Part shown: piece after piece, positions 16,750 through 24,765 of the stretch
Position numbering within the stretch: the stretch's first letter is position 1
Layout of the letters: the number at the start of each line of letters is the position of its first letter
Source: Tabrizicola aquatica
GTDB lineage: Bacteria; Pseudomonadota; Alphaproteobacteria; Rhodobacterales; Rhodobacteraceae
Length of the DNA: 64,000 nucleotides
Direction: 5' to 3'
NCBI RefSeq assembly: GCF_002900975.1
Contig: NZ_PJON01000003.1
Location: 310,001 to 374,000, forward strand
Position numbers and translations under genes: made by a program
The notes under the pieces: generated by a model
Databases searched by the model: none
Seen by the model: only the letters and a program-made list of their open reading frames with translations
Told to the model about the DNA's origin: nothing

Positions 16750-17371
16750 GGTGTACACCCCCGATCAACGCTTGACCGGCAAGCAGGCAACGGGCGCTCT
16801 GTCCGAGGCGTCGAAGATCCTTAACGCCAAGGCGCGGGCGGAAGCGTTGCTGGCCGCGGCCAAGGCCGAAGCGGCGGCCATCACTGACACAGCGCGGCAA
16901 AAGGCGGCCGCGATCGTCCTTCAGGCCGAAAAAGACGCAGAAGCGGCGCGCCTCGCCGCTGAACAGGCGCTGGACGAAATGCAGGTCGCTCTGCGCAAGG
17001 ATCTGGATGGGCAACTGGCCCGGGAACTTGCTGCGATAGCGACCCAGCTGGATGGGATCGTGCTTGCCGCTTTCGAAAGGCTGGTTGGCGATATCGGGGC
17101 GGCACCCATGGTGCGCGCGGCTGTTTTGCATATTCTTCGCACCAATCCGCAGATCACGGCAAGCCGCCTGAGGGTGGCTGCCTGTGATCTGGAATCCTTG
17201 GCCGACCTGCCTGTCGAAGTCGCCGAAGATGCGGCGCTGGGTCCCTGCGAGGCGGTCCTGGAAACCTCACACGGAATGATCGATTTGGGCCGGGTCGCAC
17301 AGCTGTCCGCCCTTGGTTCCGCCATCGGGGCGAATGGTGCGACCACCTATCCCGAACGGGGGGCCGCATGA
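16742..17371 (+). CDS. sctL: type III secretion ATPase stator SctL
   Basis: A 209-residue protein. Residues 30-120 form a long Ala/Glu/Lys-rich coiled coil (ARAEALLAAAKAEAAAITDT and onward) like FliH and the F-type ATPase b subunit. A C-terminal domain follows (LVGDIGAAPMVRAAVLHILR, TYPERG at the end), as in SctL/YscL. It links the ATPase SctN to SctK/SctQ and regulates hydrolysis. ATG 16742 overlaps the sctK stop by eight bases; longer upstream frames lie wholly within sctK. The last codons overlap the start of sctN by four bases. Confidence 0.85.
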   Translation: MIEVYTPDQRLTGKQATGALSEASKILNAKARAEALLAAAKAEAAAITDTARQKAAAIVLQAEKDAEAARLAAEQALDEMQVALRKDLDGQLARELAAIATQLDGIVLAAFERLVGDIGAAPMVRAAVLHILRTNPQITASRLRVAACDLESLADLPVEVAEDAALGPCEAVLETSHGMIDLGRVAQLSALGSAIGANGATTYPERGAA

Positions 17372-18687
17372 CCGAGCCAGCGCATCAAGCAAGGCTTTCG
17401 GGACTGCGTGCGAACGTCGCAGCCTTTGGCGGCTTGCAGGTTCACGGTCATCTGACCCGCATCCTTGGCCCGCTGGCACGGACGAACCTGATCGTCTCGA
17501 AGCTGGGCGACATCTGCCGGCTTGAACAGCCGGGTCTCGCGCCTGTCCTTGCCGAAGTTGTCGGTTTCGACGGAGGCGAAGCGGTTCTGAGCGTGCTTGG
17601 CTCGACCAGTGGACTGTCGATGGCGTGCCGGGTAGTGCCAACCGGACAGCCCCTGAGCGTGCCGATCTCAAGCGCGCTGCGTGGCCGGGTCATTGATGCT
17701 CTTGGGACGCCTATCGATGGGCTGGGGCCTGTTGCGGATACCCGGTTGACCCCCGTCGTCACACCCCCACCCGACCCCTTTGCGCGGCCGCTGATCACGG
17801 CACCGATGCCGACCGGTGTACGAGCGATTGATGGACTGCTGACAATTGGCCACGGCCAGCGGATTGCCCTGTTCGGCCCACCGGGCGCGGGAAAATCCTC
17901 GCTTCTGGCGCAGATTGCCGGGCAAGCCGAAGCGGATGTCGTTGTCCTTGGGCTGGTGGGCGAACGCGGCCGCGAGGTACGCGAGTTTCTTGACCGCCAA
18001 CTGCCACCGCAGCGCCGCCGCAACTGTGTGGTCGTGGTCGCAACCTCGGATCAGTGGGCGGGTCTAAGACTGACCGCCTGCCACACGGCTACAGCCATAG
18101 CCGAGCATTTTCGTGCCGAAGGGCAGAAGGTTCTGCTGCTGATGGACAGCGTGACGCGGTTTGCCCGTGCATTGCGCGAAGTTGGATTGGCGGCTGGCCT
18201 GCCCGCGGCACGACGCGGCTTTACGTCAAACGTCTTTGTCGAACTGCCCCGTCTGTTCGAGCGCGCCGGCGGCACGCAAGACGGCTCGATCACCGGGATC
18301 TACACGGTCCTTTTGGAGGGCGATCGCGAAGACGATCCGATCCGCGAGGAAGTGCAAAGCCTTCTGGACGGGCACATCTATCTGGACGAAAAACTTGCCC
18401 ATGCGGCCCATTACCCTGCGATTGATGTCCTGAGGTCGAAAAGCCGCTTGTTCGGGGCTTTGGCAACCGCGCCTCAGGCGCAGGCCGCAAGCGCCATTTC
18501 GGCGATGCTGTCACGGCTGGAGGAGGTGGAATTCCTTGTGCGCGTCGGCGAGTATGACCATGGCTCCGACCCCGAGGTAGACCGCGCGCTAAGCTGCAAG
18601 GCCGCGATCAACGCCTTTCTTCGGCAAGGCGAGGAGGCATCGCCGATGACCAATACGCTGGCAAGACTCGCGAGCGTGGTGTCATGA
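17368..18687 (+). CDS. sctN: type III secretion ATPase SctN
   Basis: A 439-residue hexameric ATPase that unfolds and feeds substrates to the export gate. Walker A GPPGAGKSSLL lies near residues 170-180. The catalytic-Glu motif VGERGREVREFL is near 197, Walker B VLLLMDSVTRFA near 265, and the remaining F1-beta-like segments are intact. Length is normal for SctN/FliI. The first 25 residues match the membrane-associating N-terminus of the family. It is coupled by four-base overlaps to sctL upstream and sctO downstream. Non-flagellar assignment follows from its neighbours (sctC, D, I, J with lipobox). Confidence 0.96.
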   Translation: MTEPAHQARLSGLRANVAAFGGLQVHGHLTRILGPLARTNLIVSKLGDICRLEQPGLAPVLAEVVGFDGGEAVLSVLGSTSGLSMACRVVPTGQPLSVPISSALRGRVIDALGTPIDGLGPVADTRLTPVVTPPPDPFARPLITAPMPTGVRAIDGLLTIGHGQRIALFGPPGAGKSSLLAQIAGQAEADVVVLGLVGERGREVREFLDRQLPPQRRRNCVVVVATSDQWAGLRLTACHTATAIAEHFRAEGQKVLLLMDSVTRFARALREVGLAAGLPAARRGFTSNVFVELPRLFERAGGTQDGSITGIYTVLLEGDREDDPIREEVQSLLDGHIYLDEKLAHAAHYPAIDVLRSKSRLFGALATAPQAQAASAISAMLSRLEEVEFLVRVGEYDHGSDPEVDRALSCKAAINAFLRQGEEASPMTNTLARLASVVS

Positions 18688-19145
18688 GCGTCCCACTGCT
18701 TTCAAGTTTGCTGAAGGTCCGGCAGTTGCAGGCCGAGCGGGCCCGAATGCGGCTCTCGGACGCGGTTATGGCTGAAAGAGCGGCCCGAGACGACGAGACT
18801 TGCACCCATCAAAGGACGGCAGCGTCGGCCTTGGAACGACAGAATGTTCTTGCGGAAATGGGCCGCCAGGTCGGTGCGGTGCGCGAGATCTACAAGTTTG
18901 CCGCCTTGACCGAAGATCATGCCATCATGCTGGACCGCGAAGTCGAAGTACGTCGACGGGCGGCCGAGGCGGTCGAGCATTCGTCGCGCGTGGTGCAAGA
19001 GATTGCCGCTGTAGCCCGGCAGGCCCAGCGCACCCAGGAGAAAACCACGGAACTGCTGGCGGTCATGCGCCGGGCGAAGAGCCGTGATGCGCGGCGCGCC
19101 ATGACCAGACGAGAGGAAGAAGATGCAGGCGCTGGAAGCAAGTGA
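18684..19145 (+). CDS. sctO: type III secretion ATPase stalk SctO
   Basis: A 153-residue protein that is almost entirely charged coiled coil (LLKVRQLQAERARMRLSDAV and the rest), with no hydrophobic segment. Such a stalk (YscO, FliJ-like) enters the SctN ring and contacts SctV. Sequence in this family is hardly conserved; the place between sctN and sctQ, the length and the coiled-coil character carry the call. It overlaps sctN by four bases and sctQ by 23 bases. Confidence 0.8.
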   Translation: MSVPLLSSLLKVRQLQAERARMRLSDAVMAERAARDDETCTHQRTAASALERQNVLAEMGRQVGAVREIYKFAALTEDHAIMLDREVEVRRRAAEAVEHSSRVVQEIAAVARQAQRTQEKTTELLAVMRRAKSRDARRAMTRREEEDAGAGSK

Positions 19146-20220
19146 ACCGTTGCAGATCTTTTGTGGCAAAGCCCGCGTCAAGCGGATAGCCGGCGCCTTG
19201 CCCGTTGTCACACAAGAAACGGCAAGGATCGCTCCGCGTTGGTTTGGGGCGTTTGCTTCGCGGCAGATGGAGACGAGGTTCGGGCCTTGCAGGTTGCAAC
19301 CGGGGAAGGTGCAGGCCCGTGCGATGGGGACCCATCTTTCTGCCCGGGGGAAAGTCGGCAAGACCAACTTTCGCGTAAGTCTGCCAAAGCATGTGGTTCC
19401 GCACCTGCTTGCCGAAGCGGGGATCGTGATCGACGAATCCGGGATCGATCCCTTCGTTCATGCATTGGTTCTGGAACATGTCTTTGGCCCGATGATCGCT
19501 GTCTTTGAGTCGGCGACCGGGCTGCCAGTCTCGCTCAATCGTGTGAGTGACATCGTTGCCGAAGAGGTGGCCGGCCTTCCGATCCAGTTGCGCTATGGCC
19601 GGGGCGAAGAGTTGACCGCCTTCGTCGACATGCCCGTGACGGATCTTGAAAGGCTATTGCCGCATCCGGGCAATGCCGCTGCCGAAGTCATCGCCGCGAC
19701 AACACCCGTTCCAGTCTTTCTTTCTGCCGGAGCCATGTGGATTACCGCAGCGCAATTGGCGGAATGGCGGGCCGGGGATGTGATCGTCTTGTCGGCTGGC
19801 AAGGCTCCGCTGGACGCGCTGCTTTGCATCGTCGGTGGCGCCGTGGCCCAGGTTCGCCCGGACAGAAATGCATTTGTCCTTCTGACAGCCTTTCGGCGCC
19901 CGCTTTCACCGAACCAAGAAAGGATTCAATCTATGGCACAGACGGAGCTTGCGCCGCCTGCCGACAAGGCCTTGCACCCCGCCGGTATGGGCAGTCTGGA
20001 CGATGTGGCGCTGATGGTCAGCTTCGACCTTGGACACCGCACGATGACCTTGGCAGAACTGGGCCAGCTGAATGTCGGCTCGGTCTTCGAAATCGGCCTG
20101 CTGGCCGATGATCAGGCCAGAATCCGGGTGAACGGCACGGTGATCGGTTCGGCGAGGCTGGTCCAGATCAAGGACAGGTTGGGCGTGCAAATCGTATCGA
20201 TGCAATCGATCGATGCTTGA
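19123..20220 (+). CDS. sctQ: type III secretion C-ring / sorting-platform protein SctQ
   Basis: A 365-residue protein with two SPOA domains near the C-terminal half. The first is around residues 210-265 (MWITAAQLAEWRAGDVIVLS), the second around 295-365 (LAELGQLNVGSVFEIGLLAD, then RIRVNGTVIGSARLVQIKD). SctQ (YscQ/Spa33) forms the cytoplasmic pods that recruit substrates. The chosen ATG at 19123 lies in the 3' end of sctO, and the 3' end overlaps sctR by eight bases. An internal ATG at 19933 has a good ribosome binding site and would yield the free C-terminal SPOA domain (listed separately). Confidence 0.9.
   Translation: MQALEASEPLQIFCGKARVKRIAGALPVVTQETARIAPRWFGAFASRQMETRFGPCRLQPGKVQARAMGTHLSARGKVGKTNFRVSLPKHVVPHLLAEAGIVIDESGIDPFVHALVLEHVFGPMIAVFESATGLPVSLNRVSDIVAEEVAGLPIQLRYGRGEELTAFVDMPVTDLERLLPHPGNAAAEVIAATTPVPVFLSAGAMWITAAQLAEWRAGDVIVLSAGKAPLDALLCIVGGAVAQVRPDRNAFVLLTAFRRPLSPNQERIQSMAQTELAPPADKALHPAGMGSLDDVALMVSFDLGHRTMTLAELGQLNVGSVFEIGLLADDQARIRVNGTVIGSARLVQIKDRLGVQIVSMQSIDA
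19933..20220 (+). other. probable internal translation product SctQ-C
   Basis: Inside sctQ an ATG (MAQTELAPPADKAL) is preceded by GAAAGGA about nine bases upstream. It sits exactly at the boundary before the last SPOA domain and would give 95 residues. Internal starts producing SctQ-C are known for the Yersinia, Shigella and Salmonella homologues, where two copies of the short form bind each long form. The signal here is sequence-based; expression is inferred. Confidence 0.55.
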
Positions 20221-20863
20221 ACAGGGCGATTTCTTTCCCTTCCTGGTGCTGCTTGGCGGTATGGCCGCCGTGCCGTTCGTGCTGCTTGTGGCGACGTCGT
20301 TCGTCAAGATCTCGGTGGTGATGATGATCCTGCGCAACGCGTTGGGCGTCCAGCAGACACCTCCGAACATCGTCATCTATGCAATCGCGCTGGCCCTGAC
20401 GATCTTCATCATGCAGCCGATCGCCAATCAGGCCTACCAGAACGTGGCGCAACTGGGGTTGGCCTATGAGGCAATCGACGACTTCTCTGCTGCGGCAATG
20501 GCAGTCGCCGGGCCGTTCCGCGGATTTCTGGAACGCAACACCGAACCGGAAGACCTGGCCTTCTTTGTCGAGGTGCAGACCCAACTCTGGCAAGGGATCG
20601 CCCCGCCTGACGATGCGGCTTCAAGCCTGACGGTCCTCACGCCCGCCTTTCTGCTGTCCGAGCTGACGCGGGCGTTCAAGATGGGGTTTCTGTTGTATCT
20701 GCCTTTTCTGGCAGTTGATCTGGTCATCACCACGATATTGATGGCGATGGGCATGCAGCAGGTGTCTCCCACCGTGGTGGCCGTGCCGTTCAAGTTGCTG
20801 CTGTTCGTGGCACTGGATGGATGGACCAAGCTGGTTCACGGATTGGTGCTGACCTATGTGTAA
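20213..20863 (+). CDS. sctR: type III export gate protein SctR
   Basis: A 216-residue SctR/FliP-family protein, part of the SctR5S4T1 helical export gate. Membrane helices lie at about 10-35, 45-70, 150-175 and 190-210. Family hallmarks include TSFVKISVVMMILRNALGVQ and the QTPPNIVIYAIAL segment, and MGFLLYLPFLAVDLVITTIL MGMQQVSP-like sequence with VPFKLLLFVALDGW at the end. No signal peptide separate from the first helix is evident. It starts within the sctQ 3' end (eight-base overlap) and is followed 12 bases later by sctS. Confidence 0.96.
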   Translation: MLEQGDFFPFLVLLGGMAAVPFVLLVATSFVKISVVMMILRNALGVQQTPPNIVIYAIALALTIFIMQPIANQAYQNVAQLGLAYEAIDDFSAAAMAVAGPFRGFLERNTEPEDLAFFVEVQTQLWQGIAPPDDAASSLTVLTPAFLLSELTRAFKMGFLLYLPFLAVDLVITTILMAMGMQQVSPTVVAVPFKLLLFVALDGWTKLVHGLVLTYV

Positions 20864-20875
20864 GCCGGGGCAAAC

Positions 20876-21127
20876 ATGATCCATATTCTGGAACAATTCG
20901 TTGTGGCAGTGGCCTTGCTTGCCGGAGTTCCGCTTGCAATTGCTGCTGGCTTGGGTGTGGCGGTCTCGTTGTTCCAAGCCTTGACGCAGGTGCAAGACCA
21001 GACCTTGCCCCAGCTGATCAAGGTCGCCGCAATTGCCTTGAGCATGGTGATTGGCGGCGCCTTGTTGGCCGCCCCGCTGTTGGCCCGGTCAGCAGAAGTT
21101 TTCGATACCTTCTGGTACGACGGTTGA
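20876..21127 (+). CDS. sctS: type III export gate protein SctS
   Basis: An 83-residue protein with two hydrophobic helices (about 8-33 and 50-75) flanking the conserved loop ALTQVQDQTLPQLIKV. This is diagnostic of SctS/FliQ, which contributes four copies to the export gate. Length is normal. It lies 12 bases after sctR and 12 before sctT, keeping the canonical R-S-T-U order. Confidence 0.95.
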   Translation: MIHILEQFVVAVALLAGVPLAIAAGLGVAVSLFQALTQVQDQTLPQLIKVAAIALSMVIGGALLAAPLLARSAEVFDTFWYDG

Positions 21128-21139
21128 TCGAGCAACGCC

Positions 21140-21943
21140 ATGGACCAGGTGGCCGTCGCGATAGTGGATCAGTCCAAGATCCTCCTGATGGCCTTCGGCC
21201 TTGGGTTTGCCCGCTGGTTTACATTTGCCTCGGTTTTCGCCCCGTTTGTCTGGGCCCAGGTGTCGAACGGCATGGCGCGCAATGCCATTGCCATCGGATT
21301 CGGCCTGCCCATGACGCTGTTGTTATGGTCGACGCAGGGGCAAGTTCTGGCATCGATGACGGCTGGGGACTTCATCATTCTGATGGCAAAAGAGGTCATC
21401 CTGGGCCTGTTGCTGGGTCTTATCGCCTCTGTGCCGATCTGGATCGCCGATATGGCCGGAAGCGTTCTTGCAGGACTGCTGCAAGAGCAGGATCAGGGTT
21501 CGGGCTTTGCTGCCACCCCCACCACCCGGATCTTCGTTCTGATCGCAATCGGTCTGCTGGCCTATGAGGGCGGCTTTCGCCTGTTGATCGGGGCAATGTA
21601 CGAAAGCTACGGCAGTTGGCCAGTCCTTGCCCCGATGCCGCAGATGGGCGCGGAAGCGGGGGCTGCCCTGCTGACACTGCTAACCCTGGTGTTCAAGGCA
21701 GGCTTTGTGATCGTCGCGCCGTTTCTTCTGGTGTTCGTGCTGATTGACGCAACCGTTGGCGTGGCTACACGACTTGGCTCGAAAGCCGACCTTTCGCCCT
21801 ATTCCGAGCTTTACAAGAGCCTGGCGCTGCTTGCGCTTCTCATGGTCACGCTTTTCCCGTTGCGTGGGGCAATCGCCGAGAACCTGCAGAGTTTCGCCAA
21901 CCTGACCGCGATCTTGCGCCCCTTCTTTGCGGGATCACCATGA
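21140..21943 (+). CDS. sctT: type III export gate protein SctT
   Basis: A 267-residue membrane protein of the SctT/FliR family, one copy of which closes the export gate. About six to eight hydrophobic segments are present. Conserved pieces include FARWFTFASVFAPFVW, AKEVILGLLLGLIASVPIWI and LAYEGGFRLLIGAMYESYGSW, and the helical end ENLQSFANLTAILRPFF. Length agrees with the family. It overlaps sctU by four bases (ATGA), the usual coupling for these two. Confidence 0.95.
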   Translation: MDQVAVAIVDQSKILLMAFGLGFARWFTFASVFAPFVWAQVSNGMARNAIAIGFGLPMTLLLWSTQGQVLASMTAGDFIILMAKEVILGLLLGLIASVPIWIADMAGSVLAGLLQEQDQGSGFAATPTTRIFVLIAIGLLAYEGGFRLLIGAMYESYGSWPVLAPMPQMGAEAGAALLTLLTLVFKAGFVIVAPFLLVFVLIDATVGVATRLGSKADLSPYSELYKSLALLALLMVTLFPLRGAIAENLQSFANLTAILRPFFAGSP

Positions 21944-22983
21944 GCAATGACACCAGTGAAGAAAAGACCGAGAAGGCCACGTCGCAGAAACTGCGTAAGG
22001 AACGTGAGCGTGGTCGCGCCCTAACAGCCGCTGATACGGTGGCAGCCGTCGTCGTGGCCGCCGTCATCCTTGCGATTGTGATGATGGTCCAGCGAACGGC
22101 GTCCGAATTTTCGCTTTTGTTCGATACCGCCTTTGAAGCGGGTGGAAAACCGGACATCGACCGATTGCGCGATGTCTGGACCATCTTTGGCCGGGTCGTG
22201 TCGACATCGGCGTTGATCCTGCTGGGGTTGGCAAGCGTCGTTGGCATACTGGCCAACATTGTGATCAAGAAGGGCTTTGTCTTTTCGGCCGAGAACATTG
22301 CCCCGAACTTCGATCGTTTGAACCCGGCCACCAACCTGCAGAATATGTTCGCGAAACGTGCGCTGATCGAATTCCTGGCGTCCAGTTTGCGATTTTTCGC
22401 TTGGCTGGCTGCAGCCGGGTTCCTGATCGTCAGCTACACTCCGGCACTGATCGTAACGTTCAGTCTTGACCTGTCGACGACGCTGCACCTGTTCATTCTG
22501 GTCTTCGGTTCCTTCCTGTTGCTGGCCGCCGTGTTCATGGCCCTGACATCGGCGATCGATCTGCCGGTGCAGCGCTATCTTTTCGATGACGACATGCGCA
22601 TGACCAAAACCGAACTGCGCAGGGAACAAAAGGACTCGTTCGGGGATCCGAAACTTGTGGCCGAGCGAAAGCGTCTGACGCGCGCCGGTCTCAACAATCC
22701 CGTCGGCATCCGGATGACAAGTTTTGTAGCCATCGGCGATCAGGGCGCAGTCGGCATCCACTACATCCACGGCAAGACGGATGTGCCCTATCTGACCGTG
22801 CGCGCCGACCGGTCGGGGGTTGCCCGGCTGAAGGCGATGGCAAAGGGGATGGGAATTCCGGTTGTGAAGAACAGGGATCTTGTCCGGCTGCTGGCGACGG
22901 GCGTCGATGTCGGCGACGACCTTGTCGGGACCGAGCTCGTCGAGCCATTTACCGATGCCTACGTCGCAAGCGTCAGGGCCTGA
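21940..22983 (+). CDS. sctU: type III export switch protein SctU with altered autocleavage loop
   Basis: A 347-residue SctU/FlhB-family protein starting EEKTEKATSQKLRKERERG, the classic cytoplasmic N-terminus. Four hydrophobic helices follow (about 30-50, 88-110, 150-175, 185-205), then the cytoplasmic domain. Aligning AVGIHY with the family AVxIRY places IGDQ (residues 265-268) exactly where NPTH should be. That is also the residue number where YscU has NPTH. An upstream NNPVG (252-256) is not at the cleavage site. Self-cleavage between N and P should therefore not occur, unlike nearly all active homologues. The remaining domain (MAKGMGIPVVKNRDLVRLLA) is intact. Confidence 0.94.
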   Translation: MSNDTSEEKTEKATSQKLRKERERGRALTAADTVAAVVVAAVILAIVMMVQRTASEFSLLFDTAFEAGGKPDIDRLRDVWTIFGRVVSTSALILLGLASVVGILANIVIKKGFVFSAENIAPNFDRLNPATNLQNMFAKRALIEFLASSLRFFAWLAAAGFLIVSYTPALIVTFSLDLSTTLHLFILVFGSFLLLAAVFMALTSAIDLPVQRYLFDDDMRMTKTELRREQKDSFGDPKLVAERKRLTRAGLNNPVGIRMTSFVAIGDQGAVGIHYIHGKTDVPYLTVRADRSGVARLKAMAKGMGIPVVKNRDLVRLLATGVDVGDDLVGTELVEPFTDAYVASVRA

Positions 22984-23127
22984 CCCCGCCACAAGGGTGT
23001 CTTGGCTCTGCGTCCGCAGGATGATTGCACAAACTACTTAGACGGTTTTGCGGATTGTTGGGCATCAGCCTCACTGACATCTTCGACCCTGCGCTGCTGC
23101 AGAAAAACGGAAGGAAGAATCCGCGCC

Positions 23128-24048
23128 ATGCCCTTTCCGAAATCCCGCATTTCCGCCGAACTGACAATCCGTAGCGGTCTGCATTCGGGTGTCTCGTTGA
23201 CGCTTGGGCGCGACACGACAATCGGTCACTCCGTGGATAATCATGTTTGCTTGCTGGACGACGGAATCTCGGAACACCATGTCCAGTTGACCTTGCACGG
23301 AAGGGGGCTGACGGTGACGCCGCTCTCCGATCAGGTCACCGTGAATGGTGAGGCCCAGGTCGCCCCGACCGTTCACCGACTTGCGGCAGGAAAAAGCCTG
23401 GAGCTGAGCCTTGGTTCTGTCCTGGCATCCGTTGAGCGCCCGCAGCAAAGATGGCGTGGAGCGGGCTATGCGGCGGGCCTGATCTTGCTGATCTCTGTGG
23501 GCGTTATGTCACCATTGCCTTGGCGCGGTGGGAGCCAGTCGGCAGCACTTGCGCTGCGGACAACCGCTGAGGAACCGGTCCCATCCACGGCTGCGCCTGC
23601 CATGTCACCGCTTCCTTTGGACGAATTCTCACAGGCAGTCACCAGGCAGTTTGCTGCAATGGGTCTGGACCAGAACATGAAGGTCTCGGTGAACGGATCG
23701 GCTGACCGCGCCTTGTCCGTCACTGTTTCGGGCGTCGTCGATCCCGCAGTGATGGCAAACTTCGAAGCCTTTCTGGCCTGGTATGATGCGCAGCCCGGCA
23801 GACCAGCGTTGTTCAACACGACCAGTCGCCAATTGCCCGCAGAACAAGAGTTGCCACGCATAGCCTCGGTTCTGCTGCATCCTGTTTCCGGCCTGATCAT
23901 CGAGGACGGCAGTCTCGTCCGGGTGGGAGAGACGCTGCCCGGCGGCTGGACGCTGACCTCGGTGCAGCGCGACGCCGTGTTTCTGGCGCTGGACGGTCAG
24001 ACCCGGGTGATCAGTCTCGGCTCGCCAAAGGCCCCCGACGCCCCATGA
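23128..24048 (+). CDS. sctD: type III secretion inner-membrane ring protein SctD
   Basis: A 306-residue bitopic protein. Residues 10-100 form an FHA-like domain (TIRSGLHSGVSLTLGRDTTI, then DDGISEHHVQLTLHGRGLTV). One transmembrane helix lies near 115-135 (GAGYAAGLILLISVGVM). A periplasmic part follows, with a BON-like domain around 175-240 (MGLDQNMKVSVNGSADRALS) and a final small beta domain. This is the SctD (YscD/PrgH) architecture, at the short end of its length range. AAGGAAG lies upstream of the ATG at 23128. It stands 144 bases after sctU, a gap that may hold a second promoter. Confidence 0.88.
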   Translation: MPFPKSRISAELTIRSGLHSGVSLTLGRDTTIGHSVDNHVCLLDDGISEHHVQLTLHGRGLTVTPLSDQVTVNGEAQVAPTVHRLAAGKSLELSLGSVLASVERPQQRWRGAGYAAGLILLISVGVMSPLPWRGGSQSAALALRTTAEEPVPSTAAPAMSPLPLDEFSQAVTRQFAAMGLDQNMKVSVNGSADRALSVTVSGVVDPAVMANFEAFLAWYDAQPGRPALFNTTSRQLPAEQELPRIASVLLHPVSGLIIEDGSLVRVGETLPGGWTLTSVQRDAVFLALDGQTRVISLGSPKAPDAP

Positions 24049-24401
24049 CCCAGATCACGCGGCTGTTCCCCCATCTGCCCGATCCCATATCGCGGCCCGG
24101 AGTCGGACCCGGTGCGGTCCCACCGTCCTCCCGCGGCGGTGAGGCGGGATCGACCGACGCGGCAGCCAAGCGACAGTTCCCGGCGGTTGTGATCAAAACC
24201 CCTACGGGTCCCCTTTCCGTCGATACATTCACTGGCGAGCGCAACAGTCTGCAGCGATTGGCGGGGCTTATTTCACTTATTGAAACAAGCCCGGCAATTC
24301 CCGAACACGTTCGCGCAATGCCAGGAGTGGACGTCCTGCGAAACCAACTTGAAATGCAAAGCGCCCTCGAGGGGTTGATACGCGGTCTGATAAAGGAGTG
24401 A
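24045..24401 (+). CDS. 118-residue protein of unknown function in the type III locus
   Basis: The frame starts with a four-base overlap with sctD and ends five bases before the TPR gene, so it is firmly part of the operon. The first half is Pro/Gly-rich and probably disordered. The second half is helical (GERNSLQRLAGLISLIETSP, then VDVLRNQLEMQSALEGLIRG and LIKE). No cysteine, signal peptide or membrane segment is present. I do not recognise a family. Given a YscG-like TPR protein next door, it could be a needle protein, its second chaperone, or a regulator; these are guesses from position. Confidence 0.7.
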   Translation: MTQITRLFPHLPDPISRPGVGPGAVPPSSRGGEAGSTDAAAKRQFPAVVIKTPTGPLSVDTFTGERNSLQRLAGLISLIETSPAIPEHVRAMPGVDVLRNQLEMQSALEGLIRGLIKE

Positions 24402-24405
24402 AGCT

Positions 24406-24765
24406 GTGATCTCGCACCAGACTACCAAGCCCCCGGAACTTGATCTGACCGTCGTGGCAGAAATTGCCTCCCATCAAGTCACTTATGGCGAGTATCAGTC
24501 TGCGATGCATCTGCTGGAACTTGTTGCAGCGCTTCAGCCACTGTCACCCGAGCAGCACCATGACCTTTGTCAGTGCTATTACGCACTGGGCCGCACTGAT
24601 GATCTGGATCGCACGCTTGCCGCGCTTTGGCAGGTGTCCCGCACCCGCAAGGCGCAGCGGATGCGGGCCATTGTCCTGAAATTGAGGGGCCAGTTTACTG
24701 CAGCCCTGCAATTGTTCCGCGCTACTTTCCCCCCCGCGGCACTATCGGCGGAGCGCCGCAAATGA
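24406..24765 (+). CDS. TPR-like type III secretion chaperone (SctG/SctY type)
   Basis: A 119-residue protein from a GTG start (AAGGAG six to seven bases upstream). It consists of tetratricopeptide-like helix pairs: YGEYQSAMHLLELVAALQPL, HHDLCQCYYALGRTDDLDRT and VLKLRGQFTAALQLFRATFP. Small TPR proteins of this size in type III loci (YscG, YscY, PscG) hold needle subunits or export-gate partners in the cytoplasm. Which partner it binds cannot be told from sequence. It overlaps sctV by four bases. Confidence 0.72.
   Translation: MISHQTTKPPELDLTVVAEIASHQVTYGEYQSAMHLLELVAALQPLSPEQHHDLCQCYYALGRTDDLDRTLAALWQVSRTRKAQRMRAIVLKLRGQFTAALQLFRATFPPAALSAERRK

Noticed and set aside
22693-22707. NNPVG in SctU as a shifted NPTH cleavage site
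   Set aside because: It lies about twelve residues before the cleavage loop position and lacks the T and H; the aligned site reads IGDQ.
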